From assembly GCF_007997015.1 (NCBI RefSeq), contig NZ_VOSM01000003.1:186001-250000 (forward strand): DNA of 64,000 bases, read 5' to 3'. The notes beneath the pieces were generated by a model. That model searched no databases, was not told the origin of the DNA, and was given only the letters and a program-made list of their open reading frames with translations. The DNA comes from Lujinxingia vulgaris (GTDB lineage: Bacteria; Myxococcota_A; Bradymonadia; Bradymonadales; Bradymonadaceae). This document shows positions 1 through 9,364 of the stretch, in pieces (within the stretch, counting starts at the first letter, position 1; every line of letters starts with the position of its first letter). Position numbers and translations under genes: made by a program.

Positions 1-1
1 C

Positions 2-3000
2 GCGACGGCCGGCGAGCTTGCGACCCTGCGCGTGGCGCGGCTCTCGACGACGGCGCGCACGCTGCTGGAGGCGTTGGCGCTGGCGGGGCGCGAGCTCGAA
101 CTCAGTTTTCTCGATGGGATGGTTGAGCGTTCCATGTCCGAAGCATTGCGCGAACTGCGGGAGGGCGGGCTGGTGCAGCGCCGTGTCGACGCGGGCAGTG
201 TGCAGCTGAGCGTGGCTTCCTCCGAGGTCAGCGCCGCGGCGGTGGCGTCGATGCCCGAAGCTCGCCGGATGCAGGTTCATGCGGCGCTTGCCCAACGCGC
301 GCTGGCGTGCAGTTCGCACGGCGACTCCGGTTTTATCGCGCACCACGCGCTGCAGGCTGGCGAGCGCGAGCTGGGCGTGCGCTTCGGCCTGCCGGCGGCC
401 CGCCAGATGATGCAGTGGGGCCGATGGGATGAAGCTCGTGCGCTCGTCCATCGCCTGCTTCTTGAGACGCTTGAGGATGAGACGCAGGCCGAAGTTCATG
501 AGCTGGGGGCAGCGCTGGCCGAAGCTCGAGGGGACTGGCTTGAGGCGATCTCGCACTGCGGCAGACTCAGGCGTTACGCCCGTGAGCGAAACGACCGGGT
601 TATTCTGGAGATGCGGATCGCGTCGTTGCTGGTGCGCCTCGGCCGTCCGGAGTTGGCGCGAGGGCGTTATCAGGTCGCCGAGCGTCACCTGCAGGCGATC
701 TCGGAGCAGGGACAGGATGTTCGCGTTCTTGAGCTAAAACTTGAGCTTGGAAAGGGCGACGTCGCCTACCAGCTCGGTGAGCACGAGGACGCCGCAGCAT
801 GCGTCGCGACGGTCCTTCAGCGGAGTGAGGCGCTGGCGGCCGAGCACGTCGCTGAGGTTGTGGTCGGCGCGCATAGCCTGCATGGGAAGGTGCATCTCTT
901 TCGCGGCGAACTGGACGGGGCCAGCCAGGCGTTTGCTCAAAGCGCGTCGCTCGCCGGTCAGCATAATCTGCCGGCGGAGGTCGCTCGTGCGGAAGCGAAC
1001 CTCGGGGTGGTCGCGGTGCAAAAGCGTGACTACGACGAGGCCGAGCGTCGGCTGCGGCGCGCGTTGGAGCAATCCCAGGCCGGGCTGGCCAGCGTCTCGC
1101 GACTGAACTGCTGGCTCAACCTGGGGATCGTGCACCAGCGGCGCAGCGAGTACGGCGAGGCGCTCTTGTGTTTTGAGCGCTCGCTTCGCGCGGCGCAGGC
1201 CGAGCGCCATGAGGTGGCCTTTGAGGTGGCCTCCCACAACCTGGTGACGCTCCTTCAAGATCTGGGCGCATTTGCGCCGGCCTGGGAGTTGGTTGAGCGC
1301 CTGGAGCAACGTCCGGTAGTCTCGGGGCATTTTGCGGGCCGCTGGTCGGCGATGCTGCGAGGACAACTGCTGCTCGACCAGGGGCGCCTTGATGAGGCCG
1401 TCAGCGAGCTTGCACGCGCCGAAGAGGCGCTCTCGGCGGCCCCTCGCCTCTACGCGGTGGAGATGCGCCTGCGTCGCGCCGAAGCCTTGATGTTGCTGGG
1501 GCAGCGAGAGCGCGCGCGTCAGGTTCTCGATGACGTGCGCGTTGAGGGTGATGCGCAGAGTGAGGCGTTGTATCGCAAGGTCACGGCTCGTTTGATGGAA
1601 GGGCGTGAGCGCGCCGAAACGCTCAAGGATGTGGTGGGTGACCTGCGTGCCCTTGGGCTTTTTCGAGACGCGATTGATGCCAGCGTCGCGTGTGCCGAAG
1701 CCTGGGAGGAGGCCGGTGAGCGAGACCGGGCGATGCTCGTGGTCGAGCGGGCGCTGGCCGACCTGCGCGAGCGCGCGAGTCGGGTGCCCGAGGCGTATCG
1801 AGCGAGTTTTTATGCGGTGCCGGTGCATCGACAGCTCGTGGAGCTTTTTCAAACCTTTGACGGTCAACTTCCCGAAGATGTGGTCGTGCCGGCGCAGCAG
1901 GTCGTGGTCAGCGATGGCGAGGTTGCGCCCCAGGATGATCCGACCTTCCTCGCCTGGCGCGCGCGCTACTCCGAGATGATCGGGCGGGATGCGCGTTTGA
2001 TGCAGGTCTTCCGTTCGATTGACAGGGTGGGGCCGGGGGAGACGACCGTTCTGCTCAGCGGGGAGTCGGGAACCGGTAAAGAGCTCGCGGCGGCGGCGAT
2101 TCATCGCCAGAGCCCGCGCGCGTCTCAACCCTTTGTGAAGGTGAACTGCGCGGCGTTTGTGGAGGAGCTCTTGCTCAGCGAGCTCTTCGGTCATGAGAAA
2201 GGCGCGTTCACCGGAGCGATGCGCCAGAAGGAGGGCCTCTTTGAGGTCGCCGACGGCGGGACGCTTTTTCTCGATGAGATCGGTGATATCTCGGCGAAGA
2301 CGCAGGTGGCGCTCTTGCGGGTTCTTCAGGAGGGCACGTTTGAGCGCGTGGGCGGCACCGAGACGCTCAGTGTCGATGTGCGCGTCGTCGCCGCGACCAA
2401 CCGCGACCTGGAAGAGCTTGTGGAGCGGGGACTCTTCCGCCTTGATCTTTATTACCGGCTGAAAGGCTTTGTGATCGAGCTTCCGGCGTTGCGTGAGCGG
2501 CGCGAGGATATCCCGCTACTACTCGACCATTTCGCGACGAAGTTCAGCAAGGATGGTCGGGCGCCCGCGTTTGCTCCCGAGGTTGTGCAGTTTCTGGCGC
2601 GCTACCGCTGGCGGGGTAATATTCGCGAGTTGGAGAACTTCGTGCGAAGCGTGCTTCTCTTTGTGGAGGGCGAGCGCGTGGAGATGCGTCACCTCGATGA
2701 GTTTGGCGACTTTTTTGCGAGCGCCGAGGTCGATGAGACGCTGCCCGAGATTTCGATTGCGTCACGGCCAGCGGAGCCGGTCGGTGGTGTGCCGCAGGCC
2801 GGTGGGGAGGTGCTCAGCCCCGAGGCCTTTGTCGATCCGGAGGAGGCGCTGATTGAGCAGATCGTCGCCGACGGTCTCTCGTTGAGCCGCCTCAAGAAAC
2901 GACTGGAACACGAGTGCATCAAGCGAGCGTTGGAGGAGACCGGGGGCAACATCACCCGGGCTGCAGAGATTCTTCAGCTGAAACGCCCGCGTTTGAGTCA

Positions 3001-3055
3001 GATCATTAATGCGTCGCCGGAGCTGACGGCGCTTAAAGAAGAGCTGGTAGGGTGA
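2..3055 (+). CDS. Sigma-54-dependent activator with TPR region, 5' end outside window
   Basis: The reading frame is open back to base 2 with no stop, and the first GTG (32) has no convincing ribosome site, so the gene almost certainly begins upstream. From that GTG there are 1007 codons. The first ~620 residues are helical TPR-like repeats. Residues ~650-870 form a sigma-54 AAA+ domain with Walker A GESGTGKE (~676), the sigma-54 contact motif GAFTGA (724-729) and Walker [10 protein letters not shown] Fis-type helix-turn-helix lies at ~964-997. Related proteins in myxobacteria-like genomes often carry an N-terminal Ser/Thr kinase and AAA module; whether this one does cannot be seen. It should activate RNA polymerase-sigma-54 promoters. 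A lipoprotein gene follows after 4 bases and may be co-transcribed. Confidence 0.93.
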   Translation, partial: ATAGELATLRVARLSTTARTLLEALALAGRELELSFLDGMVERSMSEALRELREGGLVQRRVDAGSVQLSVASSEVSAAAVASMPEARRMQVHAALAQRALACSSHGDSGFIAHHALQAGERELGVRFGLPAARQMMQWGRWDEARALVHRLLLETLEDETQAEVHELGAALAEARGDWLEAISHCGRLRRYARERNDRVILEMRIASLLVRLGRPELARGRYQVAERHLQAISEQGQDVRVLELKLELGKGDVAYQLGEHEDAAACVATVLQRSEALAAEHVAEVVVGAHSLHGKVHLFRGELDGASQAFAQSASLAGQHNLPAEVARAEANLGVVAVQKRDYDEAERRLRRALEQSQAGLASVSRLNCWLNLGIVHQRRSEYGEALLCFERSLRAAQAERHEVAFEVASHNLVTLLQDLGAFAPAWELVERLEQRPVVSGHFAGRWSAMLRGQLLLDQGRLDEAVSELARAEEALSAAPRLYAVEMRLRRAEALMLLGQRERARQVLDDVRVEGDAQSEALYRKVTARLMEGRERAETLKDVVGDLRALGLFRDAIDASVACAEAWEEAGERDRAMLVVERALADLRERASRVPEAYRASFYAVPVHRQLVELFQTFDGQLPEDVVVPAQQVVVSDGEVAPQDDPTFLAWRARYSEMIGRDARLMQVFRSIDRVGPGETTVLLSGESGTGKELAAAAIHRQSPRASQPFVKVNCAAFVEELLLSELFGHEKGAFTGAMRQKEGLFEVADGGTLFLDEIGDISAKTQVALLRVLQEGTFERVGGTETLSVDVRVVAATNRDLEELVERGLFRLDLYYRLKGFVIELPALRERREDIPLLLDHFATKFSKDGRAPAFAPEVVQFLARYRWRGNIRELENFVRSVLLFVEGERVEMRHLDEFGDFFASAEVDETLPEISIASRPAEPVGGVPQAGGEVLSPEAFVDPEEALIEQIVADGLSLSRLKKRLEHECIKRALEETGGNITRAAEILQLKRPRLSQIINASPELTALKEELVG

Positions 3056-3059
3056 GGCT

Positions 3060-3884
3060 ATGAAAAGACGACTTCTGGCAATGCTGATGTTGAGTGGCGT
3101 CATAGCCTGCGGAGAGGCGGCGCCTGACGCTCAAGGAGAACATTCGCCGGTTGATGCGCGAAGTCAGGCGGCGGTGGTGACCCCCGAGTTTCGGCTCAGC
3201 GGGATCGGGGAGCTCCCCGAAGAGCTGATCCTGGAGGAGGTTGGACTGACGATCACCGAGATTCGCCTGCAGCCGGTCATAGGCTCGGAGGTCGCGTACT
3301 CTACGACGCAACCCTTTGGTCTGAGTTTTGATCTTTCCGAAGGGGAGACTGCGATTCGGGGGCACGCGGTGGAGTTTCCTCAAACCGGCCGTTATCTGGT
3401 CAGCGTGCGACTGGAGCCGCTGAGTCCGGAGGAGCGCGATGTGCTCAACGAGGAGGAGGGCCTGGACCTCCCGGTGGGAAGCCTGGAGCTCAACGGCCTT
3501 GTGCGTTACGGCGATAGCGCGATGGGGAAGGTCGGCGGCGAAGACGAGGATGGCAACCCTCTGCCGCTTCCCTTTGAGCGCACGCGCGCCTGGACGATCG
3601 ATGAGAGCTGGACGCCCTTTCATTACGAGAGTCAGCGGGCCATCTTTTTTGCGCTCTCCAATGTGGAGCTGAGCCCCGGAGAGCAGACCCTGGTGTTCAA
3701 CTTTGACTTGAACCAGTGGGCTATCGGGGCGCTCGACCCGATCGTGAGCGCGGTGGAGACCATCGGCTCGCAGGGGCGTCCCGGTGAGGTGATCGACATC
3801 AGCCCGTCGTTGGATGAAGGGGCGCTGGGCACCGAGGCGATGGTGCGCGCTGCGTCGGTCTCGACGATGCCTTCCGCGTTGTAA
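3060..3884 (+). CDS. Putative lipoprotein of unknown function
   Basis: A 274-residue protein whose N-terminus is a lipoprotein signal: basic MKRR, a hydrophobic stretch, then lipobox GVIAC with the modified cysteine at residue ~17. The mature part is acidic and beta-rich in appearance, with no motif I recognise. A GTGAGG ribosome site overlaps the end of the preceding activator gene (4-base gap), so the two are likely co-transcribed. Function unknown; export to the cell envelope is the only supported statement. Confidence 0.8.
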   Translation: MKRRLLAMLMLSGVIACGEAAPDAQGEHSPVDARSQAAVVTPEFRLSGIGELPEELILEEVGLTITEIRLQPVIGSEVAYSTTQPFGLSFDLSEGETAIRGHAVEFPQTGRYLVSVRLEPLSPEERDVLNEEEGLDLPVGSLELNGLVRYGDSAMGKVGGEDEDGNPLPLPFERTRAWTIDESWTPFHYESQRAIFFALSNVELSPGEQTLVFNFDLNQWAIGALDPIVSAVETIGSQGRPGEVIDISPSLDEGALGTEAMVRAASVSTMPSAL

Positions 3885-3911
3885 AACGCCGCTTCGTAAG
3901 CGTAAAAAAAC

Positions 3912-3944
3912 CATGAGCCCCGGAGGTTTTCTCCGGGGCTCATG
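3912..3944 (-). terminator. Hairpin terminator of the acyl-CoA operon
   Basis: A perfect 14-bp inverted repeat (CATGAGCCCCGGAG and its complement) encloses a 5-base loop at 3926-3930. On the minus strand the hairpin is followed by seven T residues (complement of 3904-3910), so it terminates the meaB operon. For the plus-strand lipoprotein gene the tail GGCGTTT is a weaker T-tract. Confidence 0.85.
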
Positions 3945-3949
3945 GCGTT

Positions 3950-4915
3950 TCAGGAGGACGCTTTGAGGATGGCCTCAAGTACCTGGTCGGCAGCGGCGTA
4001 GGGGTTGGTCTGCCCGTCGACGAGGCGTGTGGCGAGCTCTTTGATGAGGTCGGTCTGCGCGGCGTGTTGAAGGCGTGCGTGAAGCTCGGTGCGCGCAATG
4101 AGGGCGATGAGGTGTTCGGCGCGCTCGCGTCGGCGCAGCTCCAGCGGCGCGGACTCCTCCAGCCACTCGCGGTGCTCGAAGATGGTCTCGACGAGAGTCT
4201 CCACGCCTTCGCCCTCGCTTGCCCGGGTGGGGCAGATCTGCGGGAACCAGCTCTCGGCGTCGCTGCGCGCCTGGCGGTGCAGGGCGAGCATAGCGCGGAT
4301 CTCGCGCTGAAGTCGGGCGTGCCCGGCGACGTCGCTTTTGTTGAGGGCGAAGATGTCGGCGATCTCCATCAGGCCCGCCTTATCGGCCTGCACGTCGTCG
4401 CCGAGGCCGGGGACAAGGACCACCACGCTGGTGTCGGCCAGGCGCACGATATCGACCTCGTCCTGACCGACGCCGACGGTCTCGACGATGATCCAGTCGA
4501 AACCCATCGCGTCGAGCACCTGGACCATCGCCGGCGTGGAGCGGGAGATGCCCCCGAGGTTGCCGCGGGTGGCCACCGAGCGGATGAAGACGCCCGGGTC
4601 CATCGCGTGCTCTTGCATGCGCACGCGGTCGCCCAGGATGGCTCCTCCGGAGAAGGGGCTTGTGGGATCGATGGCCACGCAGCCTACGGTCTGGTCGAGG
4701 GCGCGAAGGCGGGCAATGAGGCGGTTGACCAGCGTCGATTTTCCCGAGCCCGGGTTGCCTGTGACGCCCAGGATGTAGGCGTTGCCGGTATGCGGGGAGA
4801 GGCGCGCCAGGACCTCGCGGGCGGCCGGGGCACCGTCGTCCACAAGGCGCATCAGGCGTGCGGCAGCGCGCGGCTCACGGTTGAGGATGCGCGTGGCGAG
4901 GTCGGCGGATGTCAT
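3950..4915 (-). CDS. meaB: MeaB-type GTPase, methylmalonyl-CoA mutase chaperone
   Basis: A 321-residue P-loop GTPase of the MeaB/ArgK family, which guards and reloads B12-dependent acyl-CoA mutases. Walker A GNPGSGKST is at residues 53-61. The family hallmarks AIDPTSPFSGGAILGDR, the VETVGVGQ switch II region and the NKSD guanine-recognition motif are all present. Length is typical. Its ATG shares one base with the stop of the upstream acyl-CoA dehydrogenase-like gene (TGATG), indicating translational coupling. The operon also encodes a B12-binding mutase subunit, its expected client, but no large mutase subunit lies in the window. Last gene of the operon. Confidence 0.96.
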   Translation of the reverse strand: MTSADLATRILNREPRAAARLMRLVDDGAPAAREVLARLSPHTGNAYILGVTGNPGSGKSTLVNRLIARLRALDQTVGCVAIDPTSPFSGGAILGDRVRMQEHAMDPGVFIRSVATRGNLGGISRSTPAMVQVLDAMGFDWIIVETVGVGQDEVDIVRLADTSVVVLVPGLGDDVQADKAGLMEIADIFALNKSDVAGHARLQREIRAMLALHRQARSDAESWFPQICPTRASEGEGVETLVETIFEHREWLEESAPLELRRRERAEHLIALIARTELHARLQHAAQTDLIKELATRLVDGQTNPYAAADQVLEAILKASS

Positions 4916-5877
4916 CAGCGCAGCTCCCAGAGGTCGAGGGTGGAGAGCTGGACCGCGTCGCGGAAGTGGCGCTCCACGGGGTATTCGCGGGTGTAGCCGT
5001 AGCCGCCGTGGATTTGCAGAGCTTCGTCGGCGACCTTAAAGGCGCATTCTTTTGCCAGGCGCAGCGCCAGGCGGCTGTCGCGTGGCGAGGCGGTCAGGCA
5101 GGCGCGGTGGGTGAGCTGGCGGGCGGCTTCGACCTCGGTGGCCATCGTCGCGAGCTTAAACTGGATGGCCTGAAAGCCGTGGAGGGGGCGTTTGAACTGG
5201 TGGCGTTCATCGGCGTAGGCCAACCCCAGGCGAAGCGCGCCGGCGGCGATACCGACGCCGACAGCTGCGAGCAGGGCGCCGGTGCGGATGTAGGCCTCGC
5301 GGTCGAGGGCGGGGTCCTCCACGAGAAGATCGTTTTCGCCCGATGTGCTCAGGGGCGCTTGCGATAAGGCTCGCAGGCCGGTCGAGGGGGAGCGGCTCTC
5401 CCCCCCCAGCTCCGAGAGAACCCAGCGGGCGCTCCCACCATCGAGCTCATGGCTGACCTGGTGGGTGGCGCCGGCCGGCGCCATGTTGATCGTTTCGGGC
5501 ACGCCTCCGGCGCTCGTCGCCTGCCAACCTGCGCCGGCCAGCGAGCTTCCGGCGGCGATGGCGTCACGCAACGGGTGCTGGCCTGCGGCCAGCGCCGGGA
5601 CCACCACCGCGTTGGTCAGCGCCACGGCGCAGGCCACCGACGCGTCGCGCGCGGCGAGCTCCTCGATGGCCAGCGCGCCGGTGAGCAGATCGAAGCCTGC
5701 GCCGCCCTGGGCCTCGGGCACCGCCAGGCTCCACAATCCGAGGTCGGCCAGCGTTGTGGGCCAGGCGCTCTGCGGGGAGTGGTCTCGGAGCGCGGCGTCG
5801 GAGCTGAGGCTCTCGTCGGCGAAGCGGCGCACCGTCTGGCGCAGGATCTGCTGATCTTCGGTGATCTGGAAGTTCAT
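4915..5877 (-). CDS. Degenerate acyl-CoA dehydrogenase-like protein
   Basis: A 320-residue member of the acyl-CoA dehydrogenase superfamily, about 55 residues shorter than normal. The N-terminal helical domain and the C-terminal helix bundle are clear (DERHQFKRPL, IHGGYGYTREYPVERHFRD). The middle beta domain is poor: the usual substrate/FAD-contact segments resembling LTEPGAGSDA and WITNG are missing. The chain ends at LSTLDLWELR, where active enzymes carry the catalytic Glu of YEGTSEIQ, and no acidic residue is evident at the alternative site used by isovaleryl-CoA dehydrogenase. It sits between the B12-binding subunit and MeaB. It may be non-catalytic, or an accessory subunit of the full-length dehydrogenase encoded at 6369-7496. 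Confidence 0.85.
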   Translation of the reverse strand: MNFQITEDQQILRQTVRRFADESLSSDAALRDHSPQSAWPTTLADLGLWSLAVPEAQGGAGFDLLTGALAIEELAARDASVACAVALTNAVVVPALAAGQHPLRDAIAAGSSLAGAGWQATSAGGVPETINMAPAGATHQVSHELDGGSARWVLSELGGESRSPSTGLRALSQAPLSTSGENDLLVEDPALDREAYIRTGALLAAVGVGIAAGALRLGLAYADERHQFKRPLHGFQAIQFKLATMATEVEAARQLTHRACLTASPRDSRLALRLAKECAFKVADEALQIHGGYGYTREYPVERHFRDAVQLSTLDLWELR

Positions 5878-5909
5878 AACGACTCGACTGCAGAGGAGGC
5901 CGGGGCGGC

Positions 5910-6335
5910 TCAGGCGTTTTTGCGCTCACATTCCTGGCGCACAAACGCGATGACTTCGGTGGTAGGCGTGCCCGGGGTGAAGATCGCGCGCACGCCGGCG
6001 GCTTTGAGCTCGGCGATGTCCGGCTCGGGGATGATGCCGCCGCCGAAGACGAAGATGTCGCCGGCGCCTTGCTCGTTGAGCAGGCGCACGACCTCGGGCA
6101 TCAGCGTGTTATGCGCGCCGGAGAGGATGGAGAGCCCCACGCAGTCGACGTCTTCCTGGATGGCGGTGCGCACGAGCATCTCCGGGGTCTGATGAAGACC
6201 ACTGTAGATGACCTCGAAGCCCGCATCGCGCAGCGCGCGGGCGATGACTTTGGCGCCGCGATCGTGGCCGTCGAGGCCGGGCTTGCCGATGAGCACGCGG
6301 TAGGTTGTGGGATGAGGAGCGTTGGCGTCGGACAT
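5910..6335 (-). CDS. B12-binding small subunit of an acyl-CoA mutase
   Basis: A 141-residue stand-alone cobalamin-binding domain of the methylmalonyl-CoA mutase C-terminal type. The base-off/His-on motif D22-x-H24-x-x-G27 is within [11 protein letters not shown], followed by the [12 protein letters not shown] and FGGG segments of the Rossmann-like fold. In two-subunit mutases (archaeal McmA2, IcmB, HcmB) this chain partners a ~550-residue substrate-binding subunit, which is absent here and must be encoded elsewhere. An AAAGGTG ribosome site precedes the ATG. MeaB in the same operon supports a mutase role; the exact substrate (methylmalonyl-, isobutyryl- or hydroxyisobutyryl-CoA) cannot be told. 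Confidence 0.93.
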   Translation of the reverse strand: MSDANAPHPTTYRVLIGKPGLDGHDRGAKVIARALRDAGFEVIYSGLHQTPEMLVRTAIQEDVDCVGLSILSGAHNTLMPEVVRLLNEQGAGDIFVFGGGIIPEPDIAELKAAGVRAIFTPGTPTTEVIAFVRQECERKNA

Positions 6336-6368
6336 AAGACAACACCTTTAAGGGGTAAAGCGGGGCGC

Positions 6369-7496
6369 TCAGGCCGCGCCGTTTCGGATCAAATCACGGG
6401 CGATGACAACGCGCTGGATCTCGCTGGTTCCCTCGTAGATGCGGGTGACGCGCGCGTCGCGTACGAGTTTGGCCAGCGGGTGGTCGTAGGCGGCGGCCGC
6501 CGGACCGACCAGCGCCAGGCACTGACGCGCGACCTCGTTGGCGACCTCCGAGGCCATGAGCTTGGCCATGCTGGCCTCGCGCGAGAAGTTGCTCGATCCG
6601 CTCTCTTTGAGCCAGGCCGCGCGCAGGGTGAGCTGTCGGGCAGCTTCCACGCGGGCGTGCATCATCTCGAAGGCGTCGGCGCTTTGCGGGTGCTTGCCCA
6701 CGCCGGCTTCTGTGGCGAGCTCCAGCGCGGCGTCGGCGATGCCGATGGACTGGCTGGCGATGCCGATACGGCCACCATCAAGCGCCATCATCGCGATGCG
6801 AAAGCCTTTGCCGAGCTCACCGAGCACCGCATCGGCTGGGATGAGTACGTCGTCAAAGGCAAGGGAGACGGTGTTGGAGGCGTGCTGGCCCATCTTCTCT
6901 TCGGGCGGCCCCACCGAGATGCCTTCGAGCGTCGGGTCGACGATGAAGAGGGAGATGCCCGGATCTTCGCCATCGACGCTGGTCTGGGCCCAGACGAGGA
7001 AGACGCCGGCGTAGGCGCCGGAGGTGATCCAGGCCTTGGTGCCGTTGATGCGCCACCCCTCGGAGGTGCGGGTGGCGCGGGTGAGCATGCCGGCGGCATC
7101 CGAGCCGCTGCCGGGCTCACTGAGGCAAAACGACCCGCTGGAGAACTCACCGGAGGTCATCTTCGGCACCAGCTCCTGCTTCTGCGCGTCGGTACCGAAG
7201 TAGGCCAGAACCTCACCGACCATATTGTTAACTGCCATGGTGACGGCGACGGCCGGGTCGGCTTTGGCCACGGCCTGCACGGCCAGGCTGTAGGCGACGA
7301 CGCCGGCCTCAAGCCCGCCCAGCTCAGCGGCGATGTTGACGCCCATCAGCCCGGCGTCGGCCAGGCGGCGAAGATCGTCGAGCGGGAACTCGGCGCTGGC
7401 GTCGCGGAGGAGGGCGCGCGGGGCGATGTGTTCGCCGCAGAGCTCGCGGGCGCGGGCCTGCACGTCACGTTGGGTCGGGGTAAGTTGCAGGTTCAT
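6369..7496 (-). CDS. Acyl-CoA dehydrogenase (short/branched-chain type)
   Basis: A 375-residue FAD flavoenzyme that introduces the alpha-beta double bond in acyl-CoA. All family marks are present: CLSEPGSGSDAAG, AWITSG, GRIGIASQSIGIADAALE, and the C-terminal YEGTSEIQR with catalytic Glu at ~355. Length is normal. Electrons would pass to ETF, which is not in the window. With the downstream hydratase-type and upstream dehydrogenase genes it makes three consecutive beta-oxidation steps encoded in one operon. Substrate chain length is not determinable from sequence alone; butyryl-type is the default guess. Confidence 0.96.
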   Translation of the reverse strand: MNLQLTPTQRDVQARARELCGEHIAPRALLRDASAEFPLDDLRRLADAGLMGVNIAAELGGLEAGVVAYSLAVQAVAKADPAVAVTMAVNNMVGEVLAYFGTDAQKQELVPKMTSGEFSSGSFCLSEPGSGSDAAGMLTRATRTSEGWRINGTKAWITSGAYAGVFLVWAQTSVDGEDPGISLFIVDPTLEGISVGPPEEKMGQHASNTVSLAFDDVLIPADAVLGELGKGFRIAMMALDGGRIGIASQSIGIADAALELATEAGVGKHPQSADAFEMMHARVEAARQLTLRAAWLKESGSSNFSREASMAKLMASEVANEVARQCLALVGPAAAAYDHPLAKLVRDARVTRIYEGTSEIQRVVIARDLIRNGAA

Positions 7497-7511
7497 GCAG
7501 ATTCCGGCGCG

Positions 7512-8297
7512 TTAGCGCCCCTCGTAGGTGGGGGTGCGCTTTTCGAGAAATGCCGCCATGCCTTCGGCGCGGTCGTGGGTGTTCCACAGTCCGGAGAAGG
7601 CTTCGACTTCTTTCTGGTTGGCCTGGTCGATCGGAAGATCGCGGCCCTGAACCATCGCTTGTTTGGCGGCACGAATGGCCAGCGGGCCGCGTGAGGCGAT
7701 GGTGCGCGCAATCTCAATGATCGCGTCGAGGAAGCCCTCCAGCGGGAGCACATCAAGCGCGAGGCCGTAGGCCAGGGCGTCGTCGGCCGAGATGGTGCGG
7801 CCGGTGAAGAGGAGCTCTTTGGCGCGCTGCCAGCCGATGCGGCGGCCCAGGCGCTGGGTGCCGCCAAAGCCCGGGATGATGCCCAGGCCGACTTCGGGAA
7901 GTCCGAGCCTGGCCTTCTCGCTGACATAGATGAGGTCGGCGGTCAGCGCGAGCTCCAGCCCGCCGCCGAGCGCAAACCCGTTGACGGCCGCAATCACCGG
8001 CACCGGCAGGTTGCTCAGCTCGCTCATCGCGCGGTGGCCCAGGCTGGAGAACTCGTAGGAGGCCTCTTCGCTCATGTCGGACATCGCGGCGATGTCGGCG
8101 CCGGCGACAAAGGCGCGGCCCTCACCGGTGAGGACGAGCGCGCGCAACGAGGCGTCGTCTTTGAGCGAGAGCGCCGCCTCATGAAGGTCGCTGAGCACCT
8201 GCGCGTTGAGCGCGTTGAGCTTGTCGGGTCGGTTGACGGTCAGGAGGGCGATGCCCCCTTCAAGCCGCTCGAGTTTCAGAGTTTCAAACGTCGTCAT
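7512..8297 (-). CDS. Enoyl-CoA hydratase/isomerase family protein
   Basis: A 261-residue crotonase-fold protein that hydrates enoyl-CoA. The oxyanion-hole segment AFVAGADI and the second active-site region ALGGGLELALTADLIY then LPEVGLGIIPGFGGTQRL are intact, including both candidate catalytic Glu residues. Very strong ribosome site (AAAGGAGGGGAG directly before ATG). It lies 10 bases after the 3-hydroxyacyl-CoA dehydrogenase gene and 15 bases before the acyl-CoA dehydrogenase gene, matching a short-chain beta-oxidation operon. Confidence 0.96.
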   Translation of the reverse strand: MTTFETLKLERLEGGIALLTVNRPDKLNALNAQVLSDLHEAALSLKDDASLRALVLTGEGRAFVAGADIAAMSDMSEEASYEFSSLGHRAMSELSNLPVPVIAAVNGFALGGGLELALTADLIYVSEKARLGLPEVGLGIIPGFGGTQRLGRRIGWQRAKELLFTGRTISADDALAYGLALDVLPLEGFLDAIIEIARTIASRGPLAIRAAKQAMVQGRDLPIDQANQKEVEAFSGLWNTHDRAEGMAAFLEKRTPTYEGR

Positions 8298-8307
8298 CTC
8301 CCCTCCT

Positions 8308-9168
8308 TTAGGCGTTGTAGTTGTAGAAGCCGCGGCCGCTCTTACGGCCCAGCCAGCCGGCGTTGACGTAGTTACGCAGCAGCGGGCAGGGGCGGTACTT
8401 GCTGTCGCCCAGGTCGTTGTGCAGGACCTCCATGATCGCCAGACACGTGTCCAGGCCGATGAAGTCGGCCAGGGTCAGCGGGCCCATCGGCTGGTTGGTG
8501 CCGAGCTTCATGGCGGTGTCGATGTCTTCCACAGAACCCACGCCTTCCATCAGGGCGTAGACCGCCTCGTTGATCATGGGCATGAGGATGCGGTTGACGA
8601 TAAAGCCGGCGTAGTCCTGAGCGAAGACGGTGGTCTTGCCCATCTTCTCGGCCACCGCTTTGACCGCCGCGCTGGTCTCATCGCTGGTGGCCAGGCCCTC
8701 AATGAGCTCGACGAGCTTCATCAGGGGGACCGGGTTCATAAAGTGCATGCCCACGACTTTGTCGGGGCGCGTGGTGGCGCCGGCGATCTGCGTAATGGAG
8801 ATGCTGGAGGTGTTGCTGGCGAGGATGGCATGTGCGGGCGCGATCTCGTCGAGCTTTTTGAAGAGGTCGAGCTTGATGGAGAGGTTCTCGACGATGGCCT
8901 CAATGATGAGGTCGCTCTTGGAGAAGTCTTCGATGGAGGTCGTGGTCGTGATACGGCCAAGGGCCTTGTCGCGATCGTCGGCGCCCAGGCGCTCTTTGCT
9001 CACGAGCTTGTCGAGGCTTTTGGTAATCGACGCGACGGCTGCGTCGAGCGCGTCCTGGTTAAGGTCGGAGAGGATCACGTCAAAGCCGGCCACCGCGGCC
9101 ACCTGCGCGATGCCGTTGCCCATCTGACCTGCGCCCACCACACCAATCGATTGAATCGTGCTCGACAT
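8308..9168 (-). CDS. 3-Hydroxybutyryl-CoA dehydrogenase
   Basis: A 286-residue NAD-dependent 3-hydroxyacyl-CoA dehydrogenase. The N-terminal Rossmann motif is [10 protein letters not shown], the catalytic region is [14 protein letters not shown], and the C-terminal domain has [18 protein letters not shown] place the start at the ATG of MSSTIQ, preceded by a clean GGAGG site; an in-frame ATG 26 codons upstream (9246) only adds sequence unlike the family. First gene of the six-gene minus-strand operon. Stand-alone enzymes of this size act on C4-C6 substrates in butanoate and poly-hydroxybutyrate metabolism. Confidence 0.96.
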   Translation of the reverse strand: MSSTIQSIGVVGAGQMGNGIAQVAAVAGFDVILSDLNQDALDAAVASITKSLDKLVSKERLGADDRDKALGRITTTTSIEDFSKSDLIIEAIVENLSIKLDLFKKLDEIAPAHAILASNTSSISITQIAGATTRPDKVVGMHFMNPVPLMKLVELIEGLATSDETSAAVKAVAEKMGKTTVFAQDYAGFIVNRILMPMINEAVYALMEGVGSVEDIDTAMKLGTNQPMGPLTLADFIGLDTCLAIMEVLHNDLGDSKYRPCPLLRNYVNAGWLGRKSGRGFYNYNA

Positions 9169-9236
9169 ACGTCCTCCAGCTAAAAAGTGTTGGCAGATTG
9201 CCTGGTTGATTGCCCCGCGCTGCGGTGCTCGCCGAT

Positions 9237-9266
9237 TCGATAGCATGGCGAGTTTTAAAGGGTCAA
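9237..9266 (-). promoter_or_regulatory. Possible promoter of the acyl-CoA operon
   Basis: On the minus strand TTGACC (9266-9261), an 18-base spacer and TATCGA (9242-9237) preceded by TGC resemble a sigma-70 promoter with an extended -10. It lies ~70 bases upstream of the 3-hydroxybutyryl-CoA dehydrogenase start. The -10 match is only partial. Confidence 0.3.
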
Positions 9267-9364
9267 ATCACCGCCCCTTGACTGGCTGGTCAGCGCCGGT
9301 GGGCTGTGCGATAGTCAGGGCACGAATCTTTCTGCGCTGAGTGACCTTGAACACGGGTTTCTGG

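Noticed and set aside
6069-7694. 541-codon plus-strand frame across acyl-CoA dehydrogenase genes
   Set aside because: Shadow of two well-supported minus-strand genes.
9278-9293. TTGACTGGCTGGTCAG as a fatty-acid regulator (FadR/TetR-like) operator
   Set aside because: Only a 4-base TGAC/GTCA dyad; too short and no second copy at the operon.
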